Assembly (NCBI GenBank): GCA_965153455.1
Contig: OZ234501.1
Location: 4,278,001-4,342,000 of the forward strand
Origin: Sphagnum compactum
Lineage: Eukaryota; Bryophyta; Sphagnopsida; Sphagnales
Reading direction: 5' to 3'
Length of the DNA: 64,000 nt
Under the pieces are notes generated by a model, which saw nothing but the letters and a program-made list of their open reading frames with translations, did no database searches and was not told the origin of the DNA. A program made the position numbers and the translations under genes. Positions within the stretch are counted from its first letter, which is position 1. Each line of letters starts with the position of its first letter. Below are positions 11,830 through 24,446 of the stretch, one piece after another.

Positions 11830-12342
11830 TGCCTCAACATGGGCACGTCATGTTCCTCTTGCATGATCCTTGTGCGCAGCTTCTCTATTAGCACATAAAT
11901 TTGAGACTACTTCCATCTTAACAATTTGTTTTTCAAGGTGATGCCTTTCACCTTTTTTCATTTATGCAACTTTTTAAAATGGTGTTGAGTGAGCGAGTCT
12001 TGCACATAGGCCTCCCTTATCTTCCACTCCAGGATGTTTTCCCTTTGGAAGATGGCCCTTAGTGCTTGAGTCTTGGTTAGGGTTTTCTCCACTTGAAATT
12101 CCTCCTTCTTTCTCAGTGCATCAAGGATTACATTGTCTTGTTCTGGTTTTGGATTAATTTCACATCCAACAATGCCAAGGTATCTGCCATTTCAGCTGTT
12201 TTGTTGAGGCCCTTGGTTGGGTTTCAAAATATTTCAAAGAGATGTTGTCTGTGAAGACTTCGATTTTGTGTGTCCCCAAGTAATGTTGCCATGTTTTCAT
12301 GCAACACACGACGATGTGCAATTCCTTCTCATGAGTTAACCA

Positions 12343-12552
12343 TCAAAATTGTGCTCCATAGAACTTCTTGTTTTCGAAAGCAATTGGGTATCCATTTTGC
12401 ATGAAGACCTCGCCAATAATGAAGTCACTTGCGTCAGTGTGAACTTTAAACAATTTGGTGAAGTTTGGAAATTTCAATGTAGGGGTGAATGAAAGCTTTT
12501 CCTTCAATTCTTCAAATGCCTTATGTTTATCCTCCTTCCATTTGAAGGACAA
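12343..12552 (-). pseudogene. RNase H fragment
   Basis: FKWKEDKHKAFEELKEKL, LKFPNFTKLFKVHTDASD and GYPIAFENKKF match the RT-RNase H connection and RNase H start of gypsy elements, including the TDAS catalytic Asp. The rest of RNase H between 11830 and 12340 is recognisable only in short broken pieces. Confidence 0.8.
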
Positions 12553-12633
12553 ATCTTTTTAAAAGAGATCCAAAAGCCATTTCACCATTTGCAAAAAATC
12601 CTTTTATGAATTTCCAATAGCAGTTGGCCAGGC

Positions 12634-13250
12634 CTAGGAAGGCTCTATTCCTTTAACTGTGGCTAGTCTTTTCCAGTCTCTTATGGCTTGCAACTTCCTA
12701 GGGTCGGGCCTCACCCCTTCCCTTAACAAAATGTGCCCAAGGAAGTCCATATCTTCTTGGTCAAAATCACTTTTCGCCTTGTTGTCAAAAAGTTTGTTTT
12801 CATGGAGCTTATTCAAAACATATATTCTAAATGCTCCACATGTCCCTCCATTGTTTTGGAATACACAAAAATATCATCAATGTAGATGATCATGAACTTG
12901 TTTAACTTTTCGTTGAAAACGGAGCTCATGAGGGTTGTGAAATATGGAGTTCATGAAGCATTATACAATCTAAATGACATCACCAAGAACTCACATGAGC
13001 CATACTTGGTCTTCATTGCCATCTTCTCCACATCCTCATCCACGATGTGGATTTGATCGTACCCTAATTTGAGATCAATTTGGTTAAAATATTTTGCCCC
13101 ATTGAGTTGATCCAAAAGATCATCAATGCAAGGCCTAAAATAGTTATTCTTTATGGTTCTTTTATTCAAGGCAAGGTAATCAATACACATCTTCAACTTG
13201 CCATCCTTTTTATCAATAAACAAATTGGTCCCCAATAAAGTGACTTGCTT
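12634..13250 (-). pseudogene. Reverse transcriptase, interrupted
   Basis: KKDGKLKMCIDYLALNK, IDDLLDQLNGAKYFNQIDL and YGSCEFLVMSF are RT blocks. The YIDD active site is encoded at 12873-12884. A TGA stop at 12951-12953 interrupts the frame where the family has a sense codon after NAP. Near 12815 a 1-2 nt shift moves the reading into the frame carrying KSDFDQEDMDFLGHIL. Confidence 0.9.
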
Positions 13251-13646
13251 TGTCGAATATAGTTTTGACTAAGGAGGTCATTTAGTTGTTCTTAAAACTC
13301 TTCCAATTCCTTTTAGTTTAACTTATAAAGCGCCTTGATGGCGGAGCCATTCTAGGCACCACTTTTATTTTATGGTCAACCTCTTTATAAGGTGGAAGGG
13401 CATCAAGGAGTTCATCTGTTAGAACACTTGAAAATTTATTGAATGAATCCAAAATATAAACAAAAGATTGCCTTGCCCCTTGTGGCTCAGGTTCCCCCTA
13501 AGAGACTTTCAAAGACATCAAAGTTAAAAAACTTGGTGACTTTAATTCATTAGCCAAAACAACCAAATTACTCCCACTTCTACTAATGCATAATTATAAT
13601 TTTCATATAAGTTCACTAACTTATAGCCAACCTTGGCACAAAATTT

Positions 13647-13853
13647 TTACTTGCCTCCACTGCAAAGGAAGTCTACTTTGTAGGCATCAAAAAATGTGTT
13701 TCCTATAATTACATCAAAATTATATAAATCACACAAGGTGAAGTATTCAAAAAATTGAATTCCTCTGCAAAACAACCCAACATTTAACGCTACGCTAAAC
13801 GAAGGTTTAGCTATGCCTTGTGCCAATTGCATCATGAAGGGGTCTGCCACCAA
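13647..13853 (-). pseudogene. Aspartic protease remnant
   Basis: LYNFDVIIGNTFFDAYKVDF matches the second half of retroviral-type proteases (DVILGMDWL). The catalytic DSGA expected upstream is not intact: the corresponding stretch reads VVVSWIEE and runs into a stop at about 13907. Confidence 0.6.
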
Positions 13854-13906
13854 TTCGGTTTTGACTCCAAGTCGTTCCGCCGCCTATGGAATCATGAACG
13901 AATTGG

Positions 13907-15620
13907 TTATTCTTCAATCCAAGAGACAACCACAATTTTGTTATTTATCTTACAATTCAATTTTAACAAATTAGAGGCTTTGCTTTCGTGAGCCCCTATT
14001 TTGGCCATGAAGCCCCCTTGGAGAATCACCTTACCTTGGGAAATGCACTCATTTACCTGAAATGGCTTAGGGCAATCCTTCACAAAATGTCCATTGTTAT
14101 CACAATTGAACCACTTGACCTTGAAAAGGTCTTGTTTTGCCTTCTTTGCTGGCGGTTTTTTGTCCATCGACTTTTCTTTGTCACCTTGAGGCCTTGATTT
14201 CCCTTGACCCCATTTGCGCTTATTGTAGCCTTTACCCCCACTGTTTGGGTTGACTTGGTTTTTGCGGGTGGCCCCACTTTTGGTTTTACCCTTGGGCTCA
14301 GAGGACCTTCATCCTCCATGCACTCCACCATCTTCATTAGCCCTTGATAAATATCCAGAATATTAGTACTTTGATAGACTATCTTCTACACCAAGGGTTT
14401 TAGCCCATGCAAGAAAATCAACTTCCTGGCATACTCATCCTTAAAGGGACAACAATCAACATTTGATTGAAATCCTAAACATAGGTGACCAAATAGCTCC
14501 TATTGTCTCCTTGAATGAGCTCCAAGAGCTCCATCCCATCCTAAAGCACCTAGTGGTGTGGCATGAATTTCTTGTCTAGTTGTAATTTAAATTCCTCCCA
14601 TGTGAGGGTTTCAAGCAGGTCAGGTGTCTCTTGTTTTCGAGACATCCACCATTCCCATGTGTGCTTTTTCGACAAAGTCTAAGTGAAATGGATATGCTCC
14701 TTGTTGGTTTTGAGGCACTACGTTTCCATGTATGCTTCGACTTAGTGTAGCCATGGCCGCACCCTTTTAGTGTTGGTCTCCTTCCTTGCAAAGGAGCCAA
14801 CAACTTTGCCTTCATGGCAACTTTGACGGATCCCCCATTTGGAGCAACACCAATGACACCCAATCCTTTCGCGATCCGGCCCATGAACCTGGCTGTCTCA
14901 TTGTTTTGTGTCATGGTTTCCCTTTGTTGCACCACAACTATTTGGAAAGCATCAAGGGAGGGCCAAAATTCTTTTGATGTTTTGTCCTCCACTTTTGGAT
15001 TTGCTTCCTTTCGTGTCTTGGGAAACTTGTCCACCTCTGGACACTTTAGGGCATGTTTTTTCCCTTTTTTGTTTGGTTCAAAAGAAGAACCAAGGAATGC
15101 ACATCTCAACTTGACTTTGAAGACGAGTGGAAATCAATCTGCTTAGGCAACTCTTCCCTTGGTTTAGGAACCTTTTCCTTCCCCTTATTTTTTTGGGAGT
15201 TGCAAGAGTTTTCACTCGTGAATGTGCCCACGTTTGCCTCGGTTTCTCCTTTTGCTCGAACAACGGGGGAAGGAGTCCTTTCACAAACCTACGCTTTGCT
15301 CAGGCCAACCTTGTCCTTCCTTTTCATCTTTTTCTTACTTTTGTAGGGAGGAGCCTTTACAGCTTCCTCCACCACCTCTATGAGGCTTTGAGCTTCTTCC
15401 TCACGCAGCTTTTCACCAACCATGGTTTGCTTTAAGGTGATCAATTCTTGGACATCTGCTTACTTTTCTTTCTCATTTTTGGTCTTGTAATTGTTCTTGG
15501 CTTTGGGTTCCACCACAACCATTGTGTTCAATATTGGTTCGTTTGAAGCCATTTGCCTTAGAAGCGTTTTGCCCTCCCTCAAATGCTTTAAAATATTTTC
15601 CAATTGAACTTAGGAGCTTA
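13907..15620 (-). pseudogene. Gag region with mutated zinc knuckle
   Basis: Broken frames cover gag. The nucleocapsid knuckle is readable as VKWFNCDNNGHFVKDCPK around 14060-14120. The C-x2-C-x4-H-x4-C pattern has lost its first Cys (Trp at about 14111-14113). Lysine- and proline-rich linkers (14080-14337) and a 177-codon frame (14576-15109) precede it. Stops and frameshifts separate all pieces. Confidence 0.65.
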
Positions 15621-15631
15621 CTCTAATACCA
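15620..15631 (-). other. Primer-binding site (initiator tRNA-Met type)
   Basis: On the minus strand, TGGTATTAGAGT follows the 5' LTR end (…TTGCA) after five bases. It differs by two transitions from TGGTATCAGAGC, the standard plant PBS complementary to the 3' end of initiator tRNA-Met. This fixes the element's direction. Confidence 0.8.
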
Positions 15632-15636
15632 CTTAT

Positions 15637-15961
15637 TGCAATTGGTTTCTAAAACTTGTTGTGGACTTCCCAAGTGGTCCAAGGCCTTGTCACTCGAGAT
15701 TATCATCTCCCGTCTTTTAGCCTAACCATAAACTTGTTTGGTTCAAAGACTTAGCACACCAAGGACATCACCTTGGGCCCCCTTCCTTGAACCTTCACTC
15801 ATCGACACTTATGTGGCTTGTGAGTGTTGTCAAATTGGGAATCAACCCAACCCAATAGTTAGACTCACAACCCAAGTTGCTGTGGGGGCCACCCCATGAT
15901 GGTCTGGACTTGGACCCCAACTAGGTGAATCCTCTCACTTGAGGGTCCACCTAGAAGGGCA
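15637..15961 (-). repeat. 5' LTR (right copy)
   Basis: It is bounded inside by the PBS and ends outside at CA (15960-15961), the inverse of TG. It matches 9563-9864 throughout, with an extra ~45 bp around 15890-15935. Confidence 0.75.
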
Positions 15962-16161
15962 TGTCACTCTCCCTCTCGACACTCCTTCCTACCAATCACT
16001 CTCTCATATTGTCAGTTGTTCTCGCATCATTGTTGTTATTCCTAACCATGTCTTGACATTGAGGATTGACATTGAGGATGAAGCAGCTGCTGCTGACTGA
16101 TCAATCATTTCCTGGTGGCAGACATACATCATTTCTTCTTTCTTTGCTCCTCCTCCTCCTC

Positions 16162-16194
<33 letters not shown>

Positions 16195-16195
16195 T
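16162..16195. repeat. (ATG)n microsatellite
   Basis: About 11 uninterrupted ATG/TGA units. On the minus strand it yields a poly-His frame that I regard as spurious. Confidence 0.95.
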
Positions 16196-17335
16196 TTGAC
16201 ACAAAACCAAGGGAACCTATGACTTGAGCACCTTACCTGTCTGACAAAATCTGTCACCTCTGCTGCAAGAGAACATGAGAGGGGGGGAGGAGGGTAACTT
16301 ATTGAATCTCTGTGCACTATAGATAGACCAAAGGAGGGAGGGAGAGGGAGGGGGGGGGAATGGGAGGGAGCAAGGTCTACCCCACAGTCCACTATCCAAT
16401 GGTCCACATTCAAAACTTTTGCATTGAATTAGTAGTTACCAAGTCATGAATAGGTAAGTTAAAACCTGTTTGTGGGTAGCAATGTGGCAGGTTGTATGGA
16501 AAAATGCACTGCCAACTCTTGTTGTTACTGTCTCTCTAGGCTTGCCTGCTCACTCCCTTCACACTCCACACCTTCTTCTTCTTCTGCTATAGTCCATGGG
16601 TTTGATTCCCATTCAATTAGTTATGGGTGCATTCAAAACCCTCTTTTTTTTGGGTGATGGTTCAAGTTGATTTGGCCTAATTGCCCCCAAAAAAAAAAAG
16701 TCTCAAAACTTCAGTCACTCTTAAGATAGAATTGGCATATTTCTCCATTTGGCCCACCTAGATAGCCTAAATGAGTAGGACATTGGGGGAAAGAATAGGG
16801 GATGGCTATAATAAGGAACAACACTGTGGATGCATGGGAACTATGGGAACAACATAAAGCAAATGTGACAAAGAAAATGGATTAAAATTATGGAACATGT
16901 GGAGAACAATTTGGGAACACCATTAGGAACATTATTGAGAACAAAAACGTATCTTGAAAGAAGAGGAAACAAATCCTCTAATAACTAATAACTTTGGTGG
17001 TGGCACATTTCAAAGTGAAAATGCCCGGGTGCGAGGCTCACCTGGATGGCTTGGAAATTATTGAAAAGAAAGAAGTAATTTCCTTCTCTACTTTGTAATT
17101 TGCTGCCATACAGCTGAGCCTTGGTTGTTAAGTTGTGCAATGCCCTGTTGCCAAGGCATTATTACCCTACCCATAACCTGAAGTTTAGGAAGTTGAAGAA
17201 GTTGGCTCAGAACCTCAACAAAGTTCCCTTAAGTTTTTCAAAAATATAGCCAGTCTAAGCAGATGATCTTGGCAAAACCTAGAACCACACAACACTGGGT
17301 CAGCACTTTGTTGGGTCCCTAAGTCACCCCCAGGT

Positions 17336-17339
<4 letters not shown>

Positions 17340-17369
<30 letters not shown>
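17340..17369. repeat. (GA)n microsatellite
   Basis: About 15 perfect GA units. Confidence 0.95.
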
Positions 17370-17372
<3 letters not shown>

Positions 17373-18577
17373 CATGGCAGGCACAACACATCTTGTTTGC
17401 ACCCCACCCACACCAAAGTAATCTGTTCCAGAGCTTGCTACATTCAGCTTTCTAATCATAAGTGGACGATACCTAGTCTTGGGTCTCTGCAAGTCCGCCT
17501 TAATTTTGTCTTATTTGCTGTTGTTTCTGTATGGACAATACTACACTTTTGGGTGAGATCAGATCCTGGAATTTGCAGTGGCTAGAGAGAAAGAGGGCAA
17601 AATTACAACACAAATAGTGAGTCATCATCGCTCATATCTCCCAAGGAAAACAAAATTTTAGGTCCACAAGGAGGTGCAGGAAGCCACAGACAAAAAACAA
17701 AAGCAAAAAGTTGGCAATTTGGCCAAAAAACACACATTCTCCCCTCCCAGTAGCTGTGTTAGTAGGCTAAGTAGTGCTGCTGCTTAACTGATACAGGTTT
17801 TTCACAATGGGTCTTTTTGTGTCTGATGGGCAATCAAGTAAAGCGAGAGGTGAGATGGGAGTCTAAGAGAGCAGCTTTCACAGTTGTATCCAAAACATGA
17901 GCTTGTTATTCAGAACCCAGATGTAATTTAGGCCTTATTTTATACTTGTCTTCTGTTGTTGGGCTTCAAAACCAGACAAAAAGAGTGCTCAAAAGCTGTG
18001 TGTACCATGATCACTCAAAATACCTTGTTAGTAGTAGTAGCTAGCTGCACATGGTCTTACTAACTGCTCACTTTTCTGCCTCCTCAGGATTTGGAACTGT
18101 TTTTGATAATAGAAAAAGCAAAAAACAGACCAAAAAAACAAACAAACAATGTTAGGTTGCAAAGCCCAAAGCAAAGCAAAATAACTGTCTATCAATAATA
18201 ATATGTCTTCTGGACACAATCTTTGCTTGCAGCACCATTTTCTCACACCATCCTCCTTTGGTTGTTTCTCTGCTGCCATTAAAAAAAAAAATTACAAAAA
18301 AATTCTCAGCTTGAAGCTTTGAACATTACTGTAGTACCTTTTTTCAGGTTGGGCATTCAGGTTTTGCCCCAATAATTATTTTTGTTTTTAAAAATTCACT
18401 TTTTAGCAGTAAAAAAAAAACCAATTAATGAAATGTACCAGGGTACCAGCTTACTTGCATGAACACTTCTGGCACCAAAAACAACTTCAGAATAAAATCA
18501 CAGGATGAATAATCATTTCCATGCCTTATCATTCCCATATATTGACTTTTCTTTCTCTGGAGTTTTTCAGGCCTGAC

Positions 18578-18580
<3 letters not shown>

Positions 18581-18610
<30 letters not shown>
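18581..18610. repeat. (AG)n microsatellite
   Basis: Fifteen perfect AG units. Confidence 0.95.
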
Positions 18611-18614
<4 letters not shown>

Positions 18615-18821
18615 CTGGTACCTTCTTCTAAGAACTTGGAGAGAGGCTTTTCTGAACAGTCTTGGTTTCTTGATGATGGGCATTGGGTACTTCTTACCTT
18701 CCTCATGGAGGGAGGGTAAACATTATTTTTCAGCATTTGAATGTCATGGACAACTTGCATTAATGCAATTCTCATGATGGGTTGACAAGTTTTTGACCTT
18801 TCACACACACAATTGAAAATC

Positions 18822-18822
<1 letters not shown>

Positions 18823-18860
<38 letters not shown>

Positions 18861-18870
18861 AAACCCTAAA
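18823..18870. repeat. (TA)n microsatellite joined to CCCTAAACCCTAAA
   Basis: About 17 TA units run directly into two plant telomere-type heptamers (18857-18870). Confidence 0.9.
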
Positions 18871-21800
18871 TATATATAGGTATACAGGCACATCTTAGAA
18901 ATAAAGAAACATAAAAAAGAAGTTTTGACTTCTTACAATTAGTATAAAGAAAGAACTAATTTCTGTAGTTTTGCTTAGTTTTCATTTGGGTTTTTTTGTC
19001 ATGGCTTTGCACATTTGGTAATTTTAACCTTATTTCTAATTTAGACTTTTAGAGGTGTTTCATTTGAGGCTAGTTTGTAGGTGTTTGTCCTATCTCTGAG
19101 AGAAGCTAAGCTCTACTTCTGAACAAGTTTTGGCTTGTCAGCAACCAATCTTCTTCATGTCTTTAAAGTATGACCAACATCTTTTGTGGAGACCAATTTC
19201 TTTTCAAGTTTTTGGACATGAGGTTGTTTTCAGGTTTTAATCACATACTAACATTTTGTTGCAACCCTAACCCTTTTTAGCTTGCAATTTGGGTTCTTGT
19301 TCCTTGTTCATATATGTTTAGCTTGTAGAATTGTGTTATTTCCATCATCCCCTTTAAACAACCAAGGCTGAAATGCCAGCATGTGGGTTTCCTTTGTTTT
19401 TGGCAAAGTTGCTTGTTGTTTAAAACACAACATCTTTTGAAAATGAGAAATTTCCTTTTGCCTAAACAAGAAGGAATTATTACTTTCTTCAATGTGGGAA
19501 CAAAAGATAACCAAGCAATTCTTTGCACCATGTGAGATTTTGTATTTTGGTGTCTTTCAAAGATAACTTCATTTTGAGTCTCCACTCGTACTAATTTTGT
19601 GACGGATCAAAATCTTTTTCTTTTTTCCCCTCACAGTCTATTTCTTTCTTTTCTCCACTTTCAATGTGACTGCCAATTTTTTTAAAAAACAAATTTTTTT
19701 CTCTTCATTTTTCTTCTCCTTGGGGAACTTTCTTTTACCCTTTAATTTGCTTGTGATGGGTGCAACAAATAACCTTGAACTTTTTGAACCCACAAAATAC
19801 ATGGCTATAATCTTATGGCTGTGAAGACCAGGAGAAAAAGGGAAAGGGGGGGGGGGGTGATGGGTTTCAGGTTTATGGACACTGGCAGCTTACCAACTTC
19901 ATTGGACCTGCCTCCCTCCCTGTTTGAGGATCATGTGACACAGACTGCAGAAGACCTGAACAGCAGATTCATGTACTGGAGAACCCCCAAAATTCCACAG
20001 CAACCTGCAAATGGTTGGTTTGTGTCTTTGTGTGTGTACATATAGCATATATGTGTGTTTTTTTCTCAATGGAAATCAAGAAAGGTATGCAAAAAAGTTC
20101 CAGAGCAGGTCAATCTGTGTATCTGTCATGATTTGGTTGCAAGCAGCATAGTAAAGGAACATGACAACAAACTTTGAATGATGATATTCTTGGTGGTGGT
20201 GGTGGTGGATTTTAGTTTTGGCAATAAGTAAAAGATATGCACTATGCTATGCACCAACACCACCACCTTGCCATCATTTTTTGGTGGGTGTCATTTTGTT
20301 TCTTAGAACGCTTTTTCATTGCAGGAAAGTACTGTCTTTGTTGTTGTTGTCGCCGAATTGGATTGGATGCCGTTATTAGAATTGTTGACCCCTTGTCCTC
20401 TACTTTTGTTAAGTGGTAGGTAAAGCCTGGGGCTGAGGGACTTTACTTGAATAAGGGCCCACACAAGGCAGATCTGTGAGAGAGATAGAGAGAGAGAGAG
20501 AGCACCAATTCCAGTAAATCCCATGGCTGAGGGCTTTACTGTGCCTAAAAAGCCTATGCAGATTTTGAATTCCTCAACTGGTGGGAACCCCTGGTGAGGA
20601 GGAGGACGAGGAGGTGGAGGGGCAATGAGAATCAACACACTTTACGATAAGTGTAAAGCTTGCCAAGGAAGCTTAAAAGCCCACCCTAGTCCGAGAGGTA
20701 GTTTTAGCACAGTATCCTGGCCTCCAGATACACTAAGCAAAACATGTGGAATTATACATGTTTTTTTTAATGTACGCCCTTCTTGAAGAAGACTCTCATT
20801 TGGTCATGCTTTCAGGCAATGTTTCTTCTATTAGTTTGTAACCTATCTGGCTGTTCAGTTAGCTCACTTGCAAGGAGATTCTTTTCTGATGTGAATTTTT
20901 TTGGGTGTTATGTGTCTGGTTGGCAACCACGGTTTTTTTACTCTTGCAAATGTACTACAAAGGCTGAATTACTACATACTTCCAGTGATGCAAGTTCATG
21001 GGCATCTTTAGCTGTTTTCTTTGAGTTCCTTTTCTGGATGGGCTTTACCCAATCCCACCTTTCAGTATCTCAAGTCAGTGTTGTAACCAGTGTTTGGGCG
21101 GTTATTAGAAACAGGAGCAGAACCCAACAACAGTTCTCAAGGCCACTCTTCGGATTCATAGCCATGATTCTCAAAAGTCAAAGACCTGGTTCTGGTATAT
21201 AACCACAGTTCTCAAATTGTTTGGAAAAAATCAAGTAACCAGCCAGAAAAATCATGCGATTCTTCAAAGCTTTTGAAATAACTGGGACTGATGGTTCTTT
21301 GATTTTGTTTTGTTGTTGTTTTTCCAAAGGAAACAAACCAACAGTTCTCTGATTCTAAAAGATTTAAATAACCAAAACCGACGGTTCTTCGAAAATTCAA
21401 TGAATGGCATGACTCTAGTTTGAACCAGAACTGAGAATTGTACACAGCACCCGTTCCCACTGGGGAAATTGATTTGGATTGCAACTTTGGACACATTAGG
21501 AAACTTTGCACAGAAAAAATGGAAAAAAAAATCCATCATACCAAATTTGTTTGTTATATACATCACCACATGGCAGGCTTGTGCTCTCACTGTGGAGTTC
21601 AGTTGACACCAGGTACATAATCTCTCACCCAGAGCAGTTCCCCATCCACTCACCCACCCACCCACCAACCAACCCATGCACCCATGACATTAGGAAAAAG
21701 GGTTCTGAAGTTTGAAGTCTGTGACAAATGATAAGCAGACATCTTATTTAACCTACCCTGGGCTGTTTACATTGAAGAAAAACAAGGTGTTGTTCAAAGG

Positions 21801-22212
21801 ACAAAACTTGTCAGCAAACATATCTGGGTTCATTCATACATAAATCAGGACAGATAAATAGGATTGGTCACAAAGGTGTGGTGGGGACTCTGATACTCCA
21901 AATATCTGTTGAAGTTGGTACCTAGGTATTCAAGGTCAATGATTAGGATTTGGGGGGGGAGGGGGTAGCAATATCCAAATTTACCTAGTGAAGCTTAAGT
22001 TTCCATCATTTCCATCATGTCAAATGAAAAAAGGAACCCCAAAACAATAAAAGAAAAAGCAGAGAGAAAGAGATGGTGGTGGTTGTGGGTTGTGTCCCCA
22101 CTTTCTGAACTGTTTTCCAATTTAAAGGAATTTTGGTTTGAAACAAAACCTTGTCTGTTTCTTCCTAGTACTCTTTCCATACATCTCCTCCCAAAAGAGA
22201 GGACAAAGGAAG

Positions 22213-22238
22213 TTGTGTGTGTGTGTGTGTGTGTGTGT

Positions 22239-22273
<35 letters not shown>
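22213..22273. repeat. (TG)n(AG)n compound microsatellite
   Basis: A TG run (22213-22239) is followed by an AG run (22242-22273). Confidence 0.95.
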
Positions 22274-22278
<5 letters not shown>

Positions 22279-22528
22279 AATCACCCTCTGGTTCAAAGTG
22301 TTGGATAAGTCTAAAAGTTAATGCCTGAGCACAGAGACTAATGTGGGTAGGTCTTTTTGTTCATTTGTTTATGACAGATGCTGTAAAGTAAAGCCCTGGA
22401 GATTGTGTGTTTTGCGTGTGTATGATAATAATATATGACAACCTGCAGTGGGTCTGTCGTCAAAGGGGTGCTTATTTTGGGAACACCCTCCATAGGCTCC
22501 AAGGGCGTCGGTGACAAGATTGTGCGTT

Positions 22529-22531
<3 letters not shown>

Positions 22532-22563
<32 letters not shown>
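22532..22563. repeat. (TG)n microsatellite
   Basis: About 16 TG units. Confidence 0.95.
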
Positions 22564-22570
<7 letters not shown>

Positions 22571-22971
22571 GACAACCAGCAGGCAGTGGGTTGGTGACTC
22601 CGTCTCACACCCTTTGTTTTGATCAGCTACAACAATTTTTTTACCCATTAGGAGCTGACCATGGCTGCTCTTAGAGAACCAGGAATTGAAATCAGAACAA
22701 AAAAACTGCCAACAAATCAGTTCAGGGGGTTGTGCTCACAACTTTTTCTCTTTTTTGTGAAGGAGCCATTCGTATTGTGAGTGCGCAATGTTCCAAAAGA
22801 CATTCATTTCACCCACCTTTTCAGTTTATATATATACGTACATGAGAGTTGAACGTTGGGCAAAGCATATGGGATAAAATGTGAGGAGATGTCATTGGGA
22901 ATATCTTGGGGGAACAACTTGGGGAACCTAATGGGAACACATTGGGAAGGAGGAAACAAAACAAACAATCT

Positions 22972-23007
22972 CCCCCCACCCCCCCCCCCCCCCCCCCCCC
23001 CCACCCC
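22972..23007. repeat. Poly(C) tract
   Basis: An almost pure C run of about 35 bases with two A interruptions. It generates spurious poly-Gly frames on the minus strand. Confidence 0.9.
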
Positions 23008-23554
23008 TTCTTAAACTGGAAATGTTTTTGGACCCTCATGAGTGCATGCTGAGCCTTCTCATTGGCTGCATGAAACTTTTGTCACCATTTTTGACCAGGG
23101 GCACAAACTGTGGGACATTCCCAGTAGTAGTTTGAAGGTCATGCCCGCACTCCTATTTGCTGTGCTTGATGTTTTGTCAGAGTAGAGGTTTAATTTTTTG
23201 CTCATTGAATTGATTTCTTTTTGTGCCCAGTTATTTTTTTTGTTTGAAAATTTGTTGGTGTGAGTTTTTGAGCTTTGTGGTTTTGTGCAGTTGGTTGCAA
23301 ATTTGATGAGCATACTACATAGCCTGTGCTCTACTCCATAAACTGAAAACTGTAGAAAAAGCCTGCTATTTCAGTCTTGCTGTTTTTCTGTTTCTGAAAC
23401 TACTTCACATCCAAACATACAAGATAAGAAACTAGTGCAATATGTCCAAAAACACACTTGATGGCAACTTCCATGGACTAGGTAACCGATGTGAGCTGCT
23501 GGGTTACCAAACATAGTCTCATGCAGAGGCAGCACTACTGAACTGCTCGGTTAC

Positions 23555-23732
23555 CAAACGTAGTCTAGTCTCATGCAGAGGCAGCATTACTATGTTCAGT
23601 AACCCAACATTTCAAGCTGGTTACTGGATGTAGCTGGTTGTTGCAAACATAGTCTAGTCTCGTGCGGAGGCAGCATTACTATGTTCAGTAACCCAACATT
23701 TCAAGCTGGTTACTGGATGTAGCTGGTTGTTG
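23555..23732. repeat. 89-bp tandem duplication
   Basis: Units 23555-23643 and 23644-23732 differ at only a few positions. Both contain AGTCTAGTCTC, GAGGCAGCATTACTATG and CAAGCTGGTTACTGGATG. A shortened third copy of the first part lies just upstream at about 23507-23540. Confidence 0.9.
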
Positions 23733-24446
23733 CAGGGTGCTGAGCACACATTCACTCCCCTCTCACCAGGCTCAGGTTATGAAGTTTTGCTACTCACATG
23801 CGGCGGAGTGTGCTATATGAGTCCTGCAGACAAGCAAATTTATGATTTCTCTGATATCTTGCAGCACTTTTACAGCATATATTAAGAGAAATATCTTCAC
23901 AAAAGGAAACCCAATTACTCCCTTGTGATTGAAACCACAACTTGAAATCAAAGCAGTGTGGCAAATCCAGAGTTTCATTGACCAGCCTTTCAATCCCTTA
24001 AGAAATCAGCACATTCCAGGATCACACAATGGCTGCAATAAATTGAAAGATTTGGAGCCAAATTGCTTTCAAATGTAGCCAAGGCTTCATTCAAACTCAT
24101 GCTACATGAAATCCAAAACTGGCATGGAAGCCCGGCAAAACAAACTACATGTAAATGCTGAACTAACCTTCAGGTATTATACATCCAGCAATTGTGAATA
24201 TCAGCCTGCTTCCAGGTGATCAACATGTTGATTCTTTGTCTTTGTCAAGAGAAATGCAGAAAATGTTATAAAATCAGGAATCCTGGCAGAAAGGACTTTA
24301 AAATATACAGGTGAGAGTGTTACATGGAGCACCTATACTTCTTCTCCCACAGATTTGTTGACACCAAGAATTTGCTGTGTCAACTATGTGATGAAATTTA
24401 CTACTAGCATGCTTAGAATGACATGAAAGTCTGAGAATATTACAAG

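Larger units (their letters stand above)
9563..15961 (-). mobile_element. Degenerate Ty3/gypsy chromovirus LTR retrotransposon
   Basis: A minus-strand element of ~6.4 kb runs from right to left: 5' LTR, primer-binding site, gag with a zinc knuckle, protease, reverse transcriptase with YIDD, RNase H, integrase, chromodomain, polypurine tract and 3' LTR. This domain order (RT and RNase H before integrase) defines Ty3/gypsy, and the C-terminal chromodomain defines the chromovirus branch. Every domain is split by stops and frameshifts, and the LTRs differ by many substitutions and a ~45-bp indel, so it is an old, inactive copy. The 3' end is complex, with two polypurine-like motifs. Confidence 0.9.
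15962..24446. other. Gene-free interval rich in microsatellites
   Basis: I cannot support a gene in this 8.5 kb. Larger open frames (for example 20783-21202 plus and 21264-21677 minus) begin at non-ATG codons or lack any family motif. A 76-codon ATG frame at 19815-20045 has a balanced composition but no recognisable domain. The interval holds the simple repeats listed separately and the 89-bp duplication at 23555-23732. The 3' end adjoins the PRP18 3' UTR. Confidence 0.5.

Noticed and set aside
16129-16413. Poly-histidine minus-strand frame
   Set aside because: It is produced by the (ATG)n microsatellite at 16162-16195.
19815-20045. Possible single exon of an unknown gene
   Set aside because: An ATG frame of 76 codons with balanced composition, but no homolog recognised and no convincing partner exons. 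I left it out as a gene.
20783-21202. 139-codon plus-strand frame
   Set aside because: It starts at TTG rather than ATG, has no recognised motif, and the composition looks like non-coding DNA.
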